From Viridibacterium sp047600765 (GTDB lineage Bacteria > Pseudomonadota > Gammaproteobacteria > Burkholderiales > Rhodocyclaceae): 64,000 nt of DNA. Position 1 is the first letter of the stretch. Each line of letters starts with the position of its first letter. Positions 17,487-25,476 of the stretch are shown here, one piece after another. The notes below the pieces were generated by a model. It had not been told where the DNA came from. It searched no databases and worked only from the letters and a program-made list of their open reading frames with translations. The stretch is taken from contig JASGKF010000002.1 in assembly GCA_047600765.1 (NCBI GenBank), positions 1,054,001-1,118,000 of the forward strand, in the 5' to 3' direction. Position numbers and translations under genes: made by a program.

Positions 17487-18125
17487 TCAGACGGGTTGCA
17501 GGTAGGACTTCTTGGGTTGGTCGACGAGGTTTGCCCACATGTTGTCGGTGGGCAGGCGATTGGCGATGAGCAGGCCGGTGTAGCGCCAATTGCTCATGCG
17601 GGCACGCCAGCGGGCAGGGTAGTCACGGGCGGGACAGGCAATGTCGGCCCAGACGTCGCAGATGGCAGCGTCGGCATCCCAGGCGTTGAAGTCGGTCGGG
17701 AAGTCGCCGTTGCCGTCGCTGTTCTGTCCGATCACGACAAAGATGTGGTCGCGAACGCCCTGGCCCGGGACGTTGGCGCCGGGGTAGTAAACCATGTCGT
17801 AGTTGAAGCGGCCGCCTTCGTTGAGGTGCCACACGGAGGCGCAGGACATTTCGAGGCAGTTGCCGGCGCCTGCTGCGATCGCGAAGGCGCCGTAGTAGAG
17901 GACGTTCTTGGGCGTAGCGTCCTGGGTGCGGGACGGGCAGCGGTGGTGGGCGCGGATGCTGTCGAGCTTGTCTTTCTTGGCTTGCTGTCGGTCGCGGCGG
18001 TCCTGCTGGCTTTGCGGGTCTTGTGCAATCAGGTCGGGGCGGGTGCTCTTGTTGTCGGAGCTGTCGAGGGGCATGCGACCCTTGACGTATTGCAGGGTAG
18101 TGACGGCCTGGACGAGGTTGCTCAT
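17487..18125 (-). CDS. Hypothetical protein with Cys-His-Asp triad pattern, papain/PMT-like fold candidate
   Basis: A 212-residue soluble protein without a signal peptide. The N-terminal 65 residues are polar and helical. Then come AGAGNCLEMSCASVW (Cys candidate, about residue 92), RDHIFVVIGQ (His candidate, about residue 133) and CDVWADIAC (Asp candidate, about residue 160). This GNCxEM...DHxFVV...D.W order is a pattern I associate with papain-like toxins and deamidases, including the C-terminal domain of Pasteurella toxin and several secreted effectors. It could instead be a harmless transglutaminase-like enzyme. ATG 18125 chosen; a small membrane protein follows 24 bases downstream. Confidence 0.7.
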   Translation of the reverse strand: MSNLVQAVTTLQYVKGRMPLDSSDNKSTRPDLIAQDPQSQQDRRDRQQAKKDKLDSIRAHHRCPSRTQDATPKNVLYYGAFAIAAGAGNCLEMSCASVWHLNEGGRFNYDMVYYPGANVPGQGVRDHIFVVIGQNSDGNGDFPTDFNAWDADAAICDVWADIACPARDYPARWRARMSNWRYTGLLIANRLPTDNMWANLVDQPKKSYLQPV

Positions 18126-18219
18126 GGGGACTGCCTCCGTGCTCTGTGCGTTGTGGTTGCCAGAATATCGGCAACAGATTGCCCGGAGATTGCATGCCGC
18201 CCTTGAAGGCGTATTCGTG

Positions 18220-18837
18220 TTACGGCTTCTCCTGGCTGTCCGTCGAAGCGAGGTCGCGCGCCGGCAAAGCGTCGCGGAAAACATCGAAGCTTTTCCAGGC
18301 CGGCACGGGCGGCGTGCAGCCCTCGGCAGGCGAATAAGTCGAGCGCTCGACGAGCTGCATCTTGTGGATGTAGCGCGGGCAGTTGGGAAAGATCCTGTCG
18401 GTCGTGACGCGCACGATGAAGACTGCGCCGGGGAATGCACTGCACAGCGGGTCGTCTGCACTGACCTGCGCGCGGCCATTGACGCGGATGCGCTTCTGCT
18501 TTTCGAAGTCAATGAACAGCAGGCCTACGCGGGGATTGACGACGGTGTTGCCGAGCGAGCGGTACATGCCGTTGCCGTCGTAGTCGGGGAAGGCGAGGGT
18601 GTGGGCGTCGAGAACGCGCACGAAGCCGGGCAGGCCGCCTTTATAGGAGCAGTCGGGCTGACCATCGGCATCGGCCGTGGCCATGAAGAACATGGCGCAG
18701 CTTTCGATGAAGGCCCGGTCTTCAGGAGTGAAGGATTCATGCACCGTCACCTTCTCAAGCCGGTCGGCGATGCGTCGCGTATCGCGTGCATCCTGCAGCT
18801 GGCGCATGCCGTCGTGGTACATGAGGTCACTGGACAT
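18220..18837 (-). CDS. Pyridoxamine 5'-phosphate oxidase family protein
   Basis: A 205-residue protein with the FMN-binding split-barrel pattern: FIESCAMFFMATADADGQPDCSYKGGLPGF, LAFPDYDGNGMYRSLGNTVVNPRVGLLFIDF and a basic NGRAQVS segment. The family contains flavin oxidoreductases and haem-degrading relatives; this subgroup has no settled substrate. The gene is monocistronic, leftward, with a 75-base gap to the HxlR regulator upstream. The length is normal. Confidence 0.88.
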   Translation of the reverse strand: MSSDLMYHDGMRQLQDARDTRRIADRLEKVTVHESFTPEDRAFIESCAMFFMATADADGQPDCSYKGGLPGFVRVLDAHTLAFPDYDGNGMYRSLGNTVVNPRVGLLFIDFEKQKRIRVNGRAQVSADDPLCSAFPGAVFIVRVTTDRIFPNCPRYIHKMQLVERSTYSPAEGCTPPVPAWKSFDVFRDALPARDLASTDSQEKP

Positions 18838-18912
18838 GGCGGCTCCTTTGGCGAGGGTCGGGGCTGCGTTCGTTTGCAGGGCTGCTGTCAGCTTAGTCCG
18901 TGTGCGTGCCTG

Positions 18913-19365
18913 TTACAGCCGGTGCACGGTGACGTTGGCCGGCGTCGAAGGCATCGCCGCCGCATCGAACGCCGCCTGCGCGGCGAGCACGGCCTGGATG
19001 TTGTGCTCGGCCCAGTGGGCGAGGCCGGTGATGAACTCGTTGAGCGTCTCGCCCAGCGGGGTCAGCGAGTATTCGACCGTGACGGGTACGGTGGCGAAGA
19101 CTTGTCGCGCAATAAGGCCGTCACGTTCGAGCTTGCGCAGGGTCTGTGTCAGCACCTTCTGCGTGATGCGCTTGATGTCGCGCTTGAGGCTGTTGAAGCG
19201 CAGCGGACCATCTTGCAGGCGATCGAGGATCAGCACGGCCCACTTGTCGGCCAAGCGGTCGAGCACGAGCCGCGTGGGGCAGAGGTCTTCGAAGACGCTG
19301 TAGAGCATGTCCGTCTTGTCTGTCGGGCAGACATCTGCCGGGTTTTTCGTTTCCTGTCTGGGCAT
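18913..19365 (-). CDS. HxlR-family winged-helix transcriptional regulator
   Basis: A 150-residue protein with the HxlR DNA-binding domain: CPTRLVLDRLADKWAVLILDRL, RFNSLKRDIKRITQKVLTQTLRKLERDGLI (recognition helix and wing) and PVTVEYSLTPLGETL. Cys29 in the CPT motif at the start of the domain is the residue often used for electrophile or redox sensing in this family. It is divergent from the NmrA-like oxidoreductase gene, the usual arrangement for HxlR regulators that control a neighbouring quinone or aldehyde detoxification gene. Start ATG 19365. Confidence 0.92.
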   Translation of the reverse strand: MPRQETKNPADVCPTDKTDMLYSVFEDLCPTRLVLDRLADKWAVLILDRLQDGPLRFNSLKRDIKRITQKVLTQTLRKLERDGLIARQVFATVPVTVEYSLTPLGETLNEFITGLAHWAEHNIQAVLAAQAAFDAAAMPSTPANVTVHRL

Positions 19366-19455
19366 GGCGGGCTCCTGGCCGGTTTCCTGCGGGAAACCTG
19401 GTGTCGTTGAGGTGCGTTCTTTGCAGTGCACCGATCAGTTCCTAGTATGGCACCA

Positions 19456-19472
19456 GGTATCAATCAGATACC
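19456..19472. promoter_or_regulatory. Candidate HxlR operator
   Basis: Perfect inverted repeat GGTATC-AATCA-GATACC in the divergent region between the HxlR gene and the NmrA-like gene, 26 bases before the start of the latter. A partial third half-site (GTATCC) follows at 19474. Position and symmetry suit a dimeric winged-helix repressor; binding is inferred. Confidence 0.6.
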
Positions 19473-19500
19473 AGTATCCAATTGAAACTGGGAGCAAATG

Positions 19501-20340
19501 ATGAGTGCAAAGATTCTGGTCCTCGGCGCCAACGGCAACGTCGGTCGTCCTCTCGTAGAAGCGCTGCTGGCCAAGGGCGAGCGCGTCAAGGCTGCCAGCC
19601 GCACCGGCAAGGCCGTGGGCGGGGCGGAAGGCGTGGTGTTCGACTACGACAAGCCTCAGACCTTCGCCGCAGCGTTCGAGGGCGTCGACCGCGCCTACGT
19701 GCTGCTACCCGGCGGCAACGTGAACTCGCGCGAGCTGCTGACGCCCGTGATCGAGGCCTTGGCCGCACGCAAGATCAAGGTCGTGCTGCAGACGGCGCTT
19801 GGCGTCGATGCCGACGACAGCATTCCCTATCGCCAGGTCGAGCTGGCACTGGAGCGCTCCGGTACGTCTTACGTGATCCTGCGTCCCAACTGGTTCGCCG
19901 ACAATTTCCACAACTTCTGGATCGGCGGCATCCTGCAAGGGAACATCGCCTTGCCGGCAGGCGAGGGCAAAACCAGCTTCATCGACGTGCGTGACGTGGC
20001 GGCGAGTGCCGCAGCCGTGCTGACCACCAACCGCTTCGACAACCAGGCTTTCAACCTCACCGGCGCGACGACGCGCAGCTATGCCGAAGCCGCTGCGCTG
20101 ATCGGCAAGGCCATCGACAAGCCCGTGGGCTACACCGCCATCGACGACGAGACTTTCGTGCGCAATGCCGTGCAGGCCGGCATCAGCGAAGCCTACGCAC
20201 GCTTTCTCACCATGATCTTCTACCCGGTGCGCGAGGGCTGGACGGCGGCAGTGAATGACTCGGTGCTTACGCTGACCGGTCAGCCCGCGCGTTCGCTGGA
20301 AACCTATGTTCAGGATCACCTTCGCGACTTGAAGGGCTGA
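19501..20340 (+). CDS. NmrA-like NAD(P)-binding oxidoreductase
   Basis: A 279-residue Rossmann-fold protein of the atypical SDR class: dinucleotide motif VLGANGNVGRPLV at residues 6-18, VVFDYDKPQTFAAAFEGVDRAYVL, the YVILRPNWFADNF segment typical of NmrA / quinone oxidoreductase 2-like proteins, and FIDVRDVAA. Such enzymes reduce quinones or sense NADP redox state. Two ATGs stand in tandem (19498 and 19501); the second has better spacing from GGGAG. Divergent HxlR gene and operator imply repression relieved by an electrophile. Confidence 0.9.
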   Translation: MSAKILVLGANGNVGRPLVEALLAKGERVKAASRTGKAVGGAEGVVFDYDKPQTFAAAFEGVDRAYVLLPGGNVNSRELLTPVIEALAARKIKVVLQTALGVDADDSIPYRQVELALERSGTSYVILRPNWFADNFHNFWIGGILQGNIALPAGEGKTSFIDVRDVAASAAAVLTTNRFDNQAFNLTGATTRSYAEAAALIGKAIDKPVGYTAIDDETFVRNAVQAGISEAYARFLTMIFYPVREGWTAAVNDSVLTLTGQPARSLETYVQDHLRDLKG

Positions 20341-20452
20341 CTGCTGTCGTTGTGATCCGGGTGGCCTGCCGTGCGCAGGCTGCCCGAACGGTCGCGTGGC
20401 ATCCCCCGTTTCGCCTACTAGATTGCATGGAGGCATACACAACGGGGGCGTC

Positions 20453-21265
20453 ATGTTTCCAAGAGCATTGAGCGGCGTATTCATCGGCACGGGCTTGTTG
20501 CTGCAAGCCTGTGGCACGGCTTCGGTCAGCGGCGTCAGCTTCACCGGGCGCGTGCAACCACCCAACGAGTTCTGCGACAGTCGCGACCTCGTCAAGCAGG
20601 CGGCCTGTACGCCTGAATTGAAGAACGCCATAGCGTTCGCTCCGCTTGGGCAGTCCATCACCTTCAACGTGCAGGGCGTCGGAAAGTGTGACGAAGCCGT
20701 GCTGGACTTCGGTGACGGCAGCTCGGTCAAGCTATTCGGGGTATCCAGCTGGCCGTTCACCGATACGCACGTCTATACCGGTTGGCCGGGCGTCAAGAAT
20801 GTGCGCGTCAAGGGGACGGTCAATTGCGCTGGTGATGTCACCGTGCCTCTCAACGTCGGCTTTTCACCGGATGGCAGATTGATCTACCGGTTGGGCTTCG
20901 GGCCTGTCACCAGTGTTTGCGCGCAAGTGCCCAACATGCCCATGGTGCGTGCCGGCAGCGTTGTGCGCCTGGAGGCCGATAGCGGCAAGATCCGCTACGG
21001 CGCACCGGCTTTTGATGCCAGTGGAGATCGCGCGGTTACCGCACCGACGACCTTTGCGTTTCCATCAATGCGTCCGTTTTCGCTGGTTTACCGCGTCGGC
21101 ACCCAGATTACTCAGGGCGAAGTGGGTCGGGTGATTTTTCGCGCATCGCAGAATGCGCCACTCGAAATCTGTGTGAATGATCACCCGCAGCAACTCGCGG
21201 ACAATCTTGGCGAACCGGGCATTCGTATCGACATCGCCATTGCGGAGCCCAGCGTCATCCCCTGA
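20453..21265 (+). CDS. Lipoprotein with PKD-like and possible LecA-like domains
   Basis: A 270-residue protein with lipobox LLLQAC (Cys about residue 19). Residues about 75-125 read as a PKD-type beta-sandwich (DEAVLDFGDGSS... DTHVYTGWPGVKNVRV). Residues about 160-265 (RAGSVVRLEADSGKIRYG... VGRVIFRASQNAPLEICVND...LADNLGEPGIRIDIAI) resemble the calcium and galactose-binding LecA-type lectin layout, in which Asn/Asp residues near a DN-G turn bind the ion. The lectin call is from pattern memory. No clear operon partner. May be a surface sugar-binding lipoprotein. Confidence 0.75.
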   Translation: MFPRALSGVFIGTGLLLQACGTASVSGVSFTGRVQPPNEFCDSRDLVKQAACTPELKNAIAFAPLGQSITFNVQGVGKCDEAVLDFGDGSSVKLFGVSSWPFTDTHVYTGWPGVKNVRVKGTVNCAGDVTVPLNVGFSPDGRLIYRLGFGPVTSVCAQVPNMPMVRAGSVVRLEADSGKIRYGAPAFDASGDRAVTAPTTFAFPSMRPFSLVYRVGTQITQGEVGRVIFRASQNAPLEICVNDHPQQLADNLGEPGIRIDIAIAEPSVIP

Positions 21266-21292
21266 GTGTTGCCGGGCGTCGTGGGCGGTGCA

Positions 21293-21592
21293 TCAGCCGA
21301 TGCTGGGCACATCCACCGCGTTGACTGCCGCGATCAGCTGCTTCGCAAAGAACTCGCGCGTGTGCGGCAGCTGCATGTGTTGCTCCAGCGCCTGCTTGTC
21401 CCTGAAGTGCTCCAGCAGCACGAAGCTGTCTGCGTCGGTGATGGCCTGGAACAACGTGAAGGCTACGCAGCCGGGTTCCTGCCGCGTCGCGGCTTCGAGG
21501 CTGGACAGCGCTTCGCGCAATGCCTGGTTCTGACCGGGTTTGCCGGTGAGGCGTGCAATCTTGATCACGGGGCTGGTGGCGGCTTCTGACAT
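21293..21592 (-). CDS. Antibiotic biosynthesis monooxygenase (ABM) domain protein, quinol monooxygenase-like
   Basis: A 99-residue single-domain dimeric alpha-beta barrel protein: VIKIARLTGKPGQNQALREALSSLE, QEPGCVAFTLFQAITDADSFVLLEHFRDKQALEQHM and a C-terminal helix. The length and motifs match the YgiN-type family of cofactor-free oxygenases acting on quinols or of unknown role. It is 88 bases downstream of the NADPH-dependent FMN reductase on the same strand, a common quinone-metabolism pairing. Confidence 0.88.
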   Translation of the reverse strand: MSEAATSPVIKIARLTGKPGQNQALREALSSLEAATRQEPGCVAFTLFQAITDADSFVLLEHFRDKQALEQHMQLPHTREFFAKQLIAAVNAVDVPSIG

Positions 21593-21680
21593 GTGGGCTC
21601 TCCTGGCAAGGGGTGAAGGATGATCCGGTGTACGTCAGGGGCACAGGCGCGACTTTCAATAGGTCCGCCACGCAGTCTGT

Positions 21681-22217
21681 TCAATTGTTTGTCCGGCGCA
21701 ATGCAATCACTTCGCGCAAGGCTTCGAGCGCGGCACGCAACGCGGCCGAGATCTGCGGATGCGCGACGATGCCGTCTTCATCCAGCTTCGACCCGAGTAT
21801 GGGTACGGCAATCGACGCCGCCTCGACGACGTGTGCCGACATCGTCGCCAGGGTCTCACGCAGCGAAGCTTGCGCATGCACCGCACGCGGCGAGGCGTTC
21901 AGCAGCGCAACCGGTTTGTCGATGAAGGCTTCGCATCCCACCATCCAGTCCAGCGCGTTCTTCATGACCCCTGTTACGCCATGTGCGTACTCGGGGCTGG
22001 CAATCAGCAAGGCGTCGGCTGCAATGATCTGTGTGCGCAGCCCCGCCACAGGCGCCGGGTCACTCGCTTCGAGATCCGGGTTGAACAAGGGCATCCCGGC
22101 CATCCCCTGGTAGACGCACACCTCGACCCCGGCAGGGGCCAGACGCGCCGCAGCGCGTAGCAGGGCAGAGTTGTGGGAAGCGGCGCGCAGGCTGCCGGAG
22201 ATGGCGAGGATCTTCAT
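21681..22217 (-). CDS. NADPH-dependent FMN reductase family protein
   Basis: A 178-residue flavodoxin-like protein: ISGSLRAASHNSALLRAAARL near the start (phosphate-binding loop), MPLFNPDLE, and LLIASPEYAHGVTGVMKNALDWM, the characteristic YAHGV/KNALDW flavin site. It reduces FMN or quinones with NADPH in the cytoplasm, related to chromate and quinone reductases. Probably co-transcribed with the ABM-domain gene downstream; together with the HxlR and NmrA-like genes it makes a small redox neighbourhood. Confidence 0.92.
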   Translation of the reverse strand: MKILAISGSLRAASHNSALLRAAARLAPAGVEVCVYQGMAGMPLFNPDLEASDPAPVAGLRTQIIAADALLIASPEYAHGVTGVMKNALDWMVGCEAFIDKPVALLNASPRAVHAQASLRETLATMSAHVVEAASIAVPILGSKLDEDGIVAHPQISAALRAALEALREVIALRRTNN

Positions 22218-22244
22218 CGGGGATTGAGGTGCTGGCAGCGGAGG

Positions 22245-22667
22245 CTACGGCTTCAAACCATAAAAGGCTCTCGCTTCGTCAAGCAGGTGCGGGAAGGCCG
22301 TTACAGGAATATGCTTGGACGAACCGTCTTTGAGCGCGGTCAGGCGCCAGTTCTTGCCCACCTTATCAAGCGTCCACTCGCGTGGGGATGCAAACGCAAA
22401 CTCCTGTTGATAGGCGAGATAGTCAAAGACGATCCGGCTGGGATGCAGCTGGATGTTCTGCCGGAGTCCGCGGCGCCAGGTCCGGAAAAGCACGACGACA
22501 AGCACCGCCATCGAACTTGCTGCGCCAATCGTCACAAGCGGGTCAAAGCCGAAGCTGATCATGAATGCAGTCAGCCCTGCCGGCACGATTGCGCCGGCAA
22601 CGAGTGCCAACAGCATCCACCGATGCACGTAGGCGCGCGAGATCGTGATGGTGCTTGTGTCGGGCAT
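22245..22667 (-). CDS. Two-helix membrane protein, unknown
   Basis: A 140-residue protein with two adjacent helices (LLALVAGAIVPAGLTAFMI and LVTIGAASSMAVLVVVLF) followed by a basic stretch (RTWRRGLR) and a soluble beta-rich domain (HPSRIVFDYLAYQQEFAFASPREWTLDKV). This arrangement resembles YcxB-like and PH-like membrane proteins. It begins 12 bases after the end of a lipoprotein gene on the same strand. Its function is unknown, and it belongs to a run of small accessory genes extending to 26562. Confidence 0.7.
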   Translation of the reverse strand: MPDTSTITISRAYVHRWMLLALVAGAIVPAGLTAFMISFGFDPLVTIGAASSMAVLVVVLFRTWRRGLRQNIQLHPSRIVFDYLAYQQEFAFASPREWTLDKVGKNWRLTALKDGSSKHIPVTAFPHLLDEARAFYGLKP

Positions 22668-22679
22668 GGCGTTCGGGGA

Positions 22680-23108
22680 TTACGGCGTCGCACCGATGAT
22701 GGACGTGAAGCGCACAATTTCCGACAGGGGAAATGTCTGGACCGCGCAGGGCTGATCGGCCAGATTGCTGCCACTGAGATTCGAGGCGCGCAGCGTCGTT
22801 TGTGCCTGGCTGGACGGAAACTTCAGAAGTGACACCGAGCTTTTTGACCCGTCCGCGTGTTGCAAGAAGACGCTCACTGACGAGCCTGGTGGTGTGTAGA
22901 GGCATCGGCCCCAGCCCGACTGGGACTGCTGCAACCATGTCTGAAGGGCCTTGAGTTGCTCGCTGTCCAGCGCAATCGCCTTGTCCGTGCCGGCAGCGCG
23001 TACCTCTCCGGCAGTGATCGGAGAGAGCCCGGTTGCGCAGCCAGAGAGTAGTAATACAAATGCAAACACCGGTAGCGCGACGTACTTCATGGGATTGATC
23101 TTTGGCAT
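22680..23108 (-). CDS. Small lipoprotein, unknown
   Basis: A 142-residue protein with a lipoprotein signal ending in LLLSGC (Cys about residue 23 from start 23108). An internal start at 23090 (MKYVALPVF) also gives a good signal and cannot be excluded. The mature part has a small domain (LDSEQLKALQTWLQQSQSGWGRCLYTPP) of unknown type. Two later cysteines may form a disulfide. Followed 12 bases downstream by a two-helix membrane protein. Confidence 0.72.
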   Translation of the reverse strand: MPKINPMKYVALPVFAFVLLLSGCATGLSPITAGEVRAAGTDKAIALDSEQLKALQTWLQQSQSGWGRCLYTPPGSSVSVFLQHADGSKSSVSLLKFPSSQAQTTLRASNLSGSNLADQPCAVQTFPLSEIVRFTSIIGATP

Positions 23109-23173
23109 GGGCGTGTTGATGAAAGGAGCAAGCGGCTCAGGTGCCGGTGTGGGGTGTGAAGATCCAAGCCCTG

Positions 23174-23614
23174 CTAGACGCAGCCCCACAGGTAAACGGC
23201 TTTGTGCTTGCTGATTGCGTCTCTTGCAAGTAGCTGAAGGTCGGCCAGTACCGGTTTGATGTCTTCAGGGTCGCAATCGAGTTCTTCTGTTTTCGCCCAA
23301 GTGATGGCAGCAGTTTCGATCGCGTCGCGGTCAGCTTCTGCCAGAAGCCCGGTCAGCTCGTCAGGGAAGCGATAAAGCCATGACTCTTCGTCGTCGCCGA
23401 CAGCAACGTCTTCCGGCATGTGTTTCCCGACGTCCCACTCCTTCCCTTCCAGGATCGCCCAGAGCGTACCCAGCTCCAGACCGGTGCAGCCTTTGTACTG
23501 TGCTGGGGCCAATAGTTTTTCGATTTCCTCACCCTCATCAGGCTCGGAAAGCCGATTCGCATAACGTAATGCTTCGGCTGGCGTCGCTACGAAAAAGTCG
23601 GCGAGGAGTCCCAT
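23174..23614 (-). CDS. Small acidic soluble protein, unknown
   Basis: A 146-residue, strongly acidic protein (many Asp/Glu; for example DVAVGDDEESW and ELDCDPEDIKP) without a signal peptide. It begins MGLLADFFVATPAEALRY, a start seen in several unassigned cytoplasmic proteins of about this size. Size, acidity and position among orphan genes are compatible with an immunity protein, but no toxin partner is identified. Its codon use looks native. Confidence 0.65.
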   Translation of the reverse strand: MGLLADFFVATPAEALRYANRLSEPDEGEEIEKLLAPAQYKGCTGLELGTLWAILEGKEWDVGKHMPEDVAVGDDEESWLYRFPDELTGLLAEADRDAIETAAITWAKTEELDCDPEDIKPVLADLQLLARDAISKHKAVYLWGCV

Positions 23615-23675
23615 TTGTGTTCCTGACTGGTTGGCATGAATGTTCGTGCGCCTTGCAGCGAGTCTGGCGTTGGCC

Positions 23676-24125
23676 TCATGGCGCGGAGAGATCCGGAGAT
23701 CCGTCTCCTTTGAGAATACGTGGCTCGCGGATTACTTGAATGTGAGGCGGAACCTGTATTCGTATTCCTTCAAGGAAGTAGTGATGGTGGATGTAACGCG
23801 TTTCGTTCTTGGTTGAGATGACCAACGTCGAGCCAAAAGCCCGGGCGACGAACGCCATGCCCCAATCCGACGCCGGTGTTTCTTTCCAGTTCGGGTCGGG
23901 CGAGTGGTAGCCGCCAGCTCCTCCGCCAGCGGTTGCCGAAATGACAACCGATGACAGTGACGCTTCCCCGGCGATGACCTTGGCGTCAGCTGCATTTCCC
24001 GCGCGCAGTATCACTTTGGAGATATTGGCAGCAGGAAAGTCTGCGCTCACAATGGGTTCGGCAGCGCAAGACCAGGTGCTCTGAAACAGCATTACGCTAA
24101 CGACGGCGATGTGACGGTAGTTCAT
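23676..24125 (-). CDS. Secreted protein, unknown
   Basis: A 149-residue protein with a signal peptide (MNYRHIAVVSVMLFQSTWSCAAE, predicted cleavage near residue 22). The mature protein is beta-rich: ISKVILRAGNAADAKV, SLSSVVISATAGGG, GSTLVISTKNETRYIHHHYFLEGIRIQVPPHIQV. This repeated short-strand pattern resembles the right-handed DUF2807/DUF4097-like auto-transporter adhesin head domains found in small putative adhesins. Function unknown. Confidence 0.68.
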   Translation of the reverse strand: MNYRHIAVVSVMLFQSTWSCAAEPIVSADFPAANISKVILRAGNAADAKVIAGEASLSSVVISATAGGGAGGYHSPDPNWKETPASDWGMAFVARAFGSTLVISTKNETRYIHHHYFLEGIRIQVPPHIQVIREPRILKGDGSPDLSAP

Positions 24126-24178
24126 TTGGGGCCTGATGCTGAAGTGTTTGGGTGTGAGCGCACGGGATAGTCCGAGTG

Positions 24179-24649
24179 TTAGACGGCTTCTCCCCCGATT
24201 CTACGAATGGCTCGCAGGTAAACACCATTCCCAACACCCACCTGAGCCCACATGACCCGTGTTTCCATTCCGATCCGATCGTATTGTTCATCGGCATCCC
24301 AGAGCGTCAGTATTTGTTCGGGAAACACGTGCTCATACGTGTTGAAGACATGGTTTCCCGTGGCTTCGTTTGAGGCGAACAGTTCGAAAAGCTCTGTTGC
24401 GGGTGTGTCGAATACGTTCTTGCCGAAGTAAGTAAACAGGCACACCTTGCTATGCGAGACGCCAATGAACGACGCGCAATCGGATGTGTACTCAACCTTG
24501 ATGCCGGCTCGATCAAAGTAGTCGAGGTTTTTGTCGGCAGCTTCCAAAGGCAGCCCGATAGCTGAGAGTGCTGCTCTTGCCTCGTGCCGGCTTGCGCCCA
24601 GCTTGATCGGCCCGATGCCGATATGTGGTTCGATTTTCAGTTCGATCAT
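24179..24649 (-). CDS. Small soluble protein, unknown
   Basis: A 156-residue protein starting MIELKIEPHIGIGPIKLGASRHEARAAL, a pattern (I.PG.S. GpikLG.s..ea...l) seen in small bacterial proteins often found beside polymorphic toxins. No catalytic motif or signal peptide is seen. ATG 24649 is preferred over the in-frame GTG at 24658. It lies 54 bases downstream of the caspase-like candidate on the same strand, so a partner or immunity role is possible but unproven. Base composition is a little lower in GC than the flanks. Confidence 0.65.
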   Translation of the reverse strand: MIELKIEPHIGIGPIKLGASRHEARAALSAIGLPLEAADKNLDYFDRAGIKVEYTSDCASFIGVSHSKVCLFTYFGKNVFDTPATELFELFASNEATGNHVFNTYEHVFPEQILTLWDADEQYDRIGMETRVMWAQVGVGNGVYLRAIRRIGGEAV

Positions 24650-24703
24650 GGTGTCCACTGTGGTTACGGTCCGGACTTCAGGTCCGCAGACGCGACGAAG
24701 CCG

Positions 24704-25240
24704 CTACGCCACTGTGACGCGATGTTCGTTGGCGGAGGAAAAGGGGAGCTCTCCCCAGCGATTGACGAGGTAGGGGCCAATAGCAACGGTGTAACCCTGC
24801 ACCGTAACTGCGTTGTAGTTATGGAGCGTCATTTGGTCCTTGAAGCGTTTGGCGAAGCTGTCATTCACGCCGTTGGGGCTGGCGCTGTGACAGGCATGGA
24901 TCCGGATCACGACCTGGGATGTGTCGGGCAGGCCATAGTCCTCGAAGTAACTGACAAGCTGCGTGAAGTGGCAGGTGCCATTGCGATTGCCGGTTGAGGT
25001 GTGGATATTAGGGCGGCCGGGCCCGCAGTGACCCATCACATAGATGCGGTGGGTGTTGTCGGTGTACCGTGCGAAGGCGTTTGCTTCCAGCTCATGCGCA
25101 TATTTGAATTTTTTCCTGGCGAGCGTGGGGGCGATGCAATGCAAGGAGATGCCGGCCGGCAGGTTGGCAAGGAAGCGGGGGCCGAAGCCGATGTAGTAGC
25201 GGTCGTCGGTGTAGGGGTAGAAGTAGAGCGGCTTGGGCAT
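24704..25240 (-). CDS. Hypothetical protein with caspase-like His/Cys dyad pattern
   Basis: A 178-residue protein without a signal peptide. It has a strand ending in HRIYVMGHCGPG (His about residue 75) and, about 45 residues later, VVIRIHACHSAS (Cys about residue 119). A hydrophobic strand followed by HG/HC-G and a second strand followed by AC-S is the clan CD (caspase, gingipain, MARTX CPD/C80) arrangement. The protein is short for such enzymes. If real, it would be a cysteine peptidase domain alone, as found in small secreted effectors. Start ATG 25240. Confidence 0.65.
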   Translation of the reverse strand: MPKPLYFYPYTDDRYYIGFGPRFLANLPAGISLHCIAPTLARKKFKYAHELEANAFARYTDNTHRIYVMGHCGPGRPNIHTSTGNRNGTCHFTQLVSYFEDYGLPDTSQVVIRIHACHSASPNGVNDSFAKRFKDQMTLHNYNAVTVQGYTVAIGPYLVNRWGELPFSSANEHRVTVA

Positions 25241-25308
25241 GGCGGACTCCCGATCATCGTGTCGTCTGATGAAACGAAGTGTGTCGGATTGCCCGGGTGG
25301 CAGGCAAG

Positions 25309-25340
25309 AAAAAACGCCCGGAGATTTCTCTCCGGGCGTT
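25309..25340 (-). terminator. Rho-independent terminator, copy 1 of 3
   Basis: On the minus strand: stem AACGCCCGGAGA / TCTCCGGGCGTT with a short TTTC-type loop and a T-run. It lies downstream of the leftward lipoprotein ending at 25477. A second hairpin (AATGCCCGC / GCGGGCATT) sits at about 25386-25407 in the same gap. Copies 2 and 3 are at 26736 and 31441. Confidence 0.85.
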
Positions 25341-25476
25341 CTGTCATCTACTGCCTGCATGGTATTGAGCGACCCCGGAAACGACAATGCCCGCATGGGC
25401 GGGCATTGTTGCAAGGGAAACATACGGTGCGTGCTCTTCCGCTTTCTGTGCGGGTGAGCGGCGCAGGGGGCAGCAT

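Noticed and set aside
25300..25350. Short frames beginning MTERPERNLRAFF, seen twice
   Set aside because: They read through the terminator repeat and have no ribosome site.
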